From: JADHUC01 sp964617665
GTDB taxonomy: Bacteria; Planctomycetota; Planctomycetia; Pirellulales; Pirellulaceae
Assembly (NCBI GenBank): GCA_964617665.1
Contig: CAZUAH010000138.1
Span: 1 to 28,419 of the forward strand
Length of the DNA stretch: 28,419 bases
Direction of reading: 5' to 3'
The number at the start of each line of letters is the position of its first letter. Position 1 is the stretch's first letter. Shown here piece after piece: positions 26,443 to 28,419 of this stretch. The notes under the pieces were generated by a model. It was not told the origin of the DNA, did no database searches, and saw only the letters and a list, made by a program, of their open reading frames with translations. The position numbers and the translations under genes were made by a program.

Positions 26443-26464
26443 GACTAATTCCTTCGTCTTAGTC
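26443..26464. promoter_or_regulatory. Composite operator 3b with mixed half-sites
   Basis: ACTAA (26444-26448), four bases, then TTCGT (26453-26457) form an N4-spaced site that joins an operon-3-type half to an operon-1/2-type half. A further TTAGTC (26459-26464) gives a perfect GACTAA/TTAGTC dyad with the longer spacing of 10. It lies 35 bp downstream of operator 3a, near the transcription start region. Confidence 0.5.
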
Positions 26465-26514
26465 TTATGCAAGGCCGATTCACTCCTATTTCAAAGTGAC
26501 AGGAGAGCGAAGTT

Positions 26515-26904
26515 ATGCCGCGACGGGCGTCAGCGCAACCGACGGAAGTGGAATTGGAGATCCTCCAGGTACTCTGGGAACACGGCCCTTGTCCGCTGGG
26601 AAAGGTCCATCAGGCGGTGGCCGCACGGTGCGACCGGGCCTATTCGACCACTCGGAAGATGGTCCAGGTGATGCGCGACAAGGGATTGGTCGAGTGCGAC
26701 GAGTCGGTCCGACCGCAGCTTTACAGGGCAGCCGAATCGAAGGAACAGACCCAGTTGAACTTGCTGGAAGACATCGCCGCACGTGCATTCGGCGGCAGCA
26801 CCAAGAAGCTGGTGATGAGCTTGTTATCCGCCGATCGGTTGACGTCCGAGGAACTTCGGGAAATGCAGCAAGTGGTCAAGAGAGCGAAAGGGAATAAGAA
26901 ATGA
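26515..26904 (+). CDS. BlaI/MecI/CopY-family repressor 3
   Basis: A 129-residue winged helix-turn-helix repressor, the closest paralogue of repressor 1 (about 59% identity, no gaps by hand). TEVELEILQVLW, then AYSTTRKMVQVMRDKGLV as recognition helix, the wing RPQLYRAAE and AFGGSTKKLVMSLLSA are clear. Arg47 replaces the Leu47/Leu50 of the other two in the recognition helix, and its own promoter carries ACTAA rather than ACGAA half-sites. AGGAG (26501-26505) precedes the ATG. The stop overlaps the next start (ATGA). Confidence 0.93.
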   Translation: MPRRASAQPTEVELEILQVLWEHGPCPLGKVHQAVAARCDRAYSTTRKMVQVMRDKGLVECDESVRPQLYRAAESKEQTQLNLLEDIAARAFGGSTKKLVMSLLSADRLTSEELREMQQVVKRAKGNKK

Positions 26905-28419
26905 CCTTTCTATCCGACGTGTTTTCGCCCGCGACGGCCCAACGTCTGGGATGGACGTTGCTCCATTCGGTCTGGCAGTTCGCCTTGATCGCGGTTCTCC
27001 TCTCGGCGTTTCTGGCAGCTCTTCGACGGAGGTCGGCCAATACGCGGTATCTGACCGCATGTATTGGGTTGGTCGCTATGTTGACTACCAGTATGGCCAC
27101 GTACCGGTGGTTTGTCGCGTGTCCAACAGCGGAGCTTGCCGTGACAGCTGCCACCGACGGGGCCATGCCAAGAGGACGTATTGACGCGCGGGATGAAGCC
27201 ACACCGAACGATTTCGCGGAAGCACCGCCATTTACATCGACCGAATTGGTGGATGACGACCCATCTGCTGTCGTTGCGGCCGCCCCGCCTGCTCTCGGGA
27301 ATTATGGAACGTCAAGCGACGCGGCAAACGCGTCGCTCGCTACATTGCCTCGCCGAATTACCGCGGGCTTGGCACCGTGGTTGCCCTGGGTCTCGCTCGC
27401 ATGGCTCGGCGGCGTGATTTTGATTTCAGCGCGTCACTTCGGTGGATGGGTCGGTGTCCAGCGGTTGCGCTGGGTGGGGACAACCAAGGTGGCCCCGGAT
27501 TTGAGCGAGCGCGCCCGTCGACTGATGGACCGCATGAAGATCAGCCGGCCGGTAGGAATCCTGCAATCGACTCTGGCCGAACTGCCGATCGTCGTGGGTT
27601 GGCTACGTCCGGTCGTCCTGCTACCGGCGAGTTTGCTGACGGGGCTCACGTCCAAGCAGTTGGAGGCCATTCTTGCGCACGAGTTGGCTCATGTGCGGCG
27701 ATACGACTACTTGGTCAACCTTCTCCAAACGGCGGTCGAGACGTTGCTGTTCTATCATCCGGCCATATGGTGGTTGTCGCGCCGGATTCGCACCGAGCGG
27801 GAACATTGCTGTGACGACGTGGCCGTTGCCGTCTGCGGCAACAACGTCGACTATGCCGAGGCACTGGCCGCCGTCGAACAGCGGCGTGCGGCGGCGCTGG
27901 CCATGGCCATTGGGGGCCATGGCCGCATGGGTAGTGCTTTGGGGCGAGTCCGCCGCGTATTGGGCGTTTCCGCTGAGGACAGGCCGCGCTGGACAAGCGC
28001 CATTGGAGGAAGCGTGGCCGTGCTGCTGCTGATCCTCACGATTGTGGGCTACGTGGCGATTGCCGCAGAGCCTAAGGAAAAGCCAGCTCAAGCGACAGTT
28101 TTGTCCGCTCGCAACGTAAAGCAACAAGACGCTGCCGAACTGGCCTGGGGCGAAGCGAACGACGGCGTCAAGATCAAGGCGACGGTGGGCCGAAGGGCCT
28201 GGCGCATCGGCGAGGGAGCGCCTCAGGCAGGCCATCCCAACGTGCCGCAGCTCCGTGTGGAGGTGCGAGTGAGCGATGCGAAGCAGTTCAACGACGCCGG
28301 GCTAGACCAGAAGCGGATGAGCCACGCGCCGTCGGCGTTTGCCCTGGACATCGACGGCCGCCGTTATGACAACCATACGTTGTACACGGCACGTCCCGTG
28401 CCGCTGATGCAGCCGTTCA
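26901..28419 (+). CDS. M56 (BlaR1-like) metallopeptidase, 3' part beyond the window
   Basis: The frame is open from ATG 26901 to the right edge (506 codons, no stop), so the gene is cut. The M56 domain is complete: membrane segments at about 17-42, 50-75, 160-182 and 367-390, zinc motif HELAH (His260, Glu261, His264) and TEREHCCDD (Glu299/Glu301). After the last membrane segment, the outer part begins with ELAWGEANDGVKIKATVGRR, then AWRIGEG, the same type of unit as the C-terminal repeats of the operon 2 protease (WGPASEGVQARLRADRRTW). The two sensors therefore share an outer-domain family. It is coupled to repressor 3 by a 4-bp overlap. Confidence 0.9.
   Translation, partial: MTFLSDVFSPATAQRLGWTLLHSVWQFALIAVLLSAFLAALRRRSANTRYLTACIGLVAMLTTSMATYRWFVACPTAELAVTAATDGAMPRGRIDARDEATPNDFAEAPPFTSTELVDDDPSAVVAAAPPALGNYGTSSDAANASLATLPRRITAGLAPWLPWVSLAWLGGVILISARHFGGWVGVQRLRWVGTTKVAPDLSERARRLMDRMKISRPVGILQSTLAELPIVVGWLRPVVLLPASLLTGLTSKQLEAILAHELAHVRRYDYLVNLLQTAVETLLFYHPAIWWLSRRIRTEREHCCDDVAVAVCGNNVDYAEALAAVEQRRAAALAMAIGGHGRMGSALGRVRRVLGVSAEDRPRWTSAIGGSVAVLLLILTIVGYVAIAAEPKEKPAQATVLSARNVKQQDAAELAWGEANDGVKIKATVGRRAWRIGEGAPQAGHPNVPQLRVEVRVSDAKQFNDAGLDQKRMSHAPSAFALDIDGRRYDNHTLYTARPVPLMQPF

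Overview
The window looks like a chromosomal segment of a planctomycete (Planctomycetota, probably Pirellulales-like). It is moderately GC-rich. It carries three adjacent pairs of a BlaI-type repressor and an M56 membrane metallopeptidase, several secreted HEAT- and leucine-rich-repeat proteins, a DUF7670-like membrane protein, and a membrane protein with the 'FQFSVRTM' motif I associate with planctomycetes. No tRNA, rRNA, CRISPR array, insertion sequence or phage gene was seen. The taxonomic placement is an inference from family content, not from a marker gene.

Region 1 (1-7433) is a mixed set of metabolic and accessory genes. On the minus strand are a secreted alginate-lyase-like protein, a HAD phosphatase, a conserved protein of unknown function with a clear terminator, and a secreted protein that may be a TIM-barrel glycosidase. 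On the plus strand are an ARPP-1-like protein, a PhzF-family isomerase and a flavin-reductase-like protein. The unknown protein and the ARPP-1-like gene are divergent, separated by a strongly palindromic intergenic region.

Region 2 (about 7600 to the right edge) holds the main system: three paralogous repressor/protease operons, at 7729-12482, 16410-22807 and 26515-28419 (the last cut by the window edge). In each, the repressor stop and protease start overlap as ATGA. The proteases keep the zinc motif HELAH but have no penicillin-binding sensor domain. Their outer parts are instead HEAT, carboxypeptidase-regulatory-like and Ig-like modules, about 1080 residues in the first and 1600 in the second. 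By analogy with BlaR1/BlaI, they should sense something outside the cytoplasm and relieve repression by proteolysis; the ligand is unknown.

The three operons share one promoter design: TTGAC(A/T), a 16-bp spacer filled by an inverted repeat, then a good -10. Operons 1 and 2 use half-sites ACGAA-N4-TTCGT. Operon 3 uses ACTAA-N4-TTAGT, and its repressor has Arg instead of Leu in the recognition helix. Operon 3 also has a second site that joins one half of each type, which may link the circuits.

Between the operons lie a subtilisin-like protein, an antisense-overlapping DUF7670-like gene, an LRR protein, a membrane protein and two secreted HEAT-like proteins. A roughly 100-bp palindromic element follows the first protease gene.
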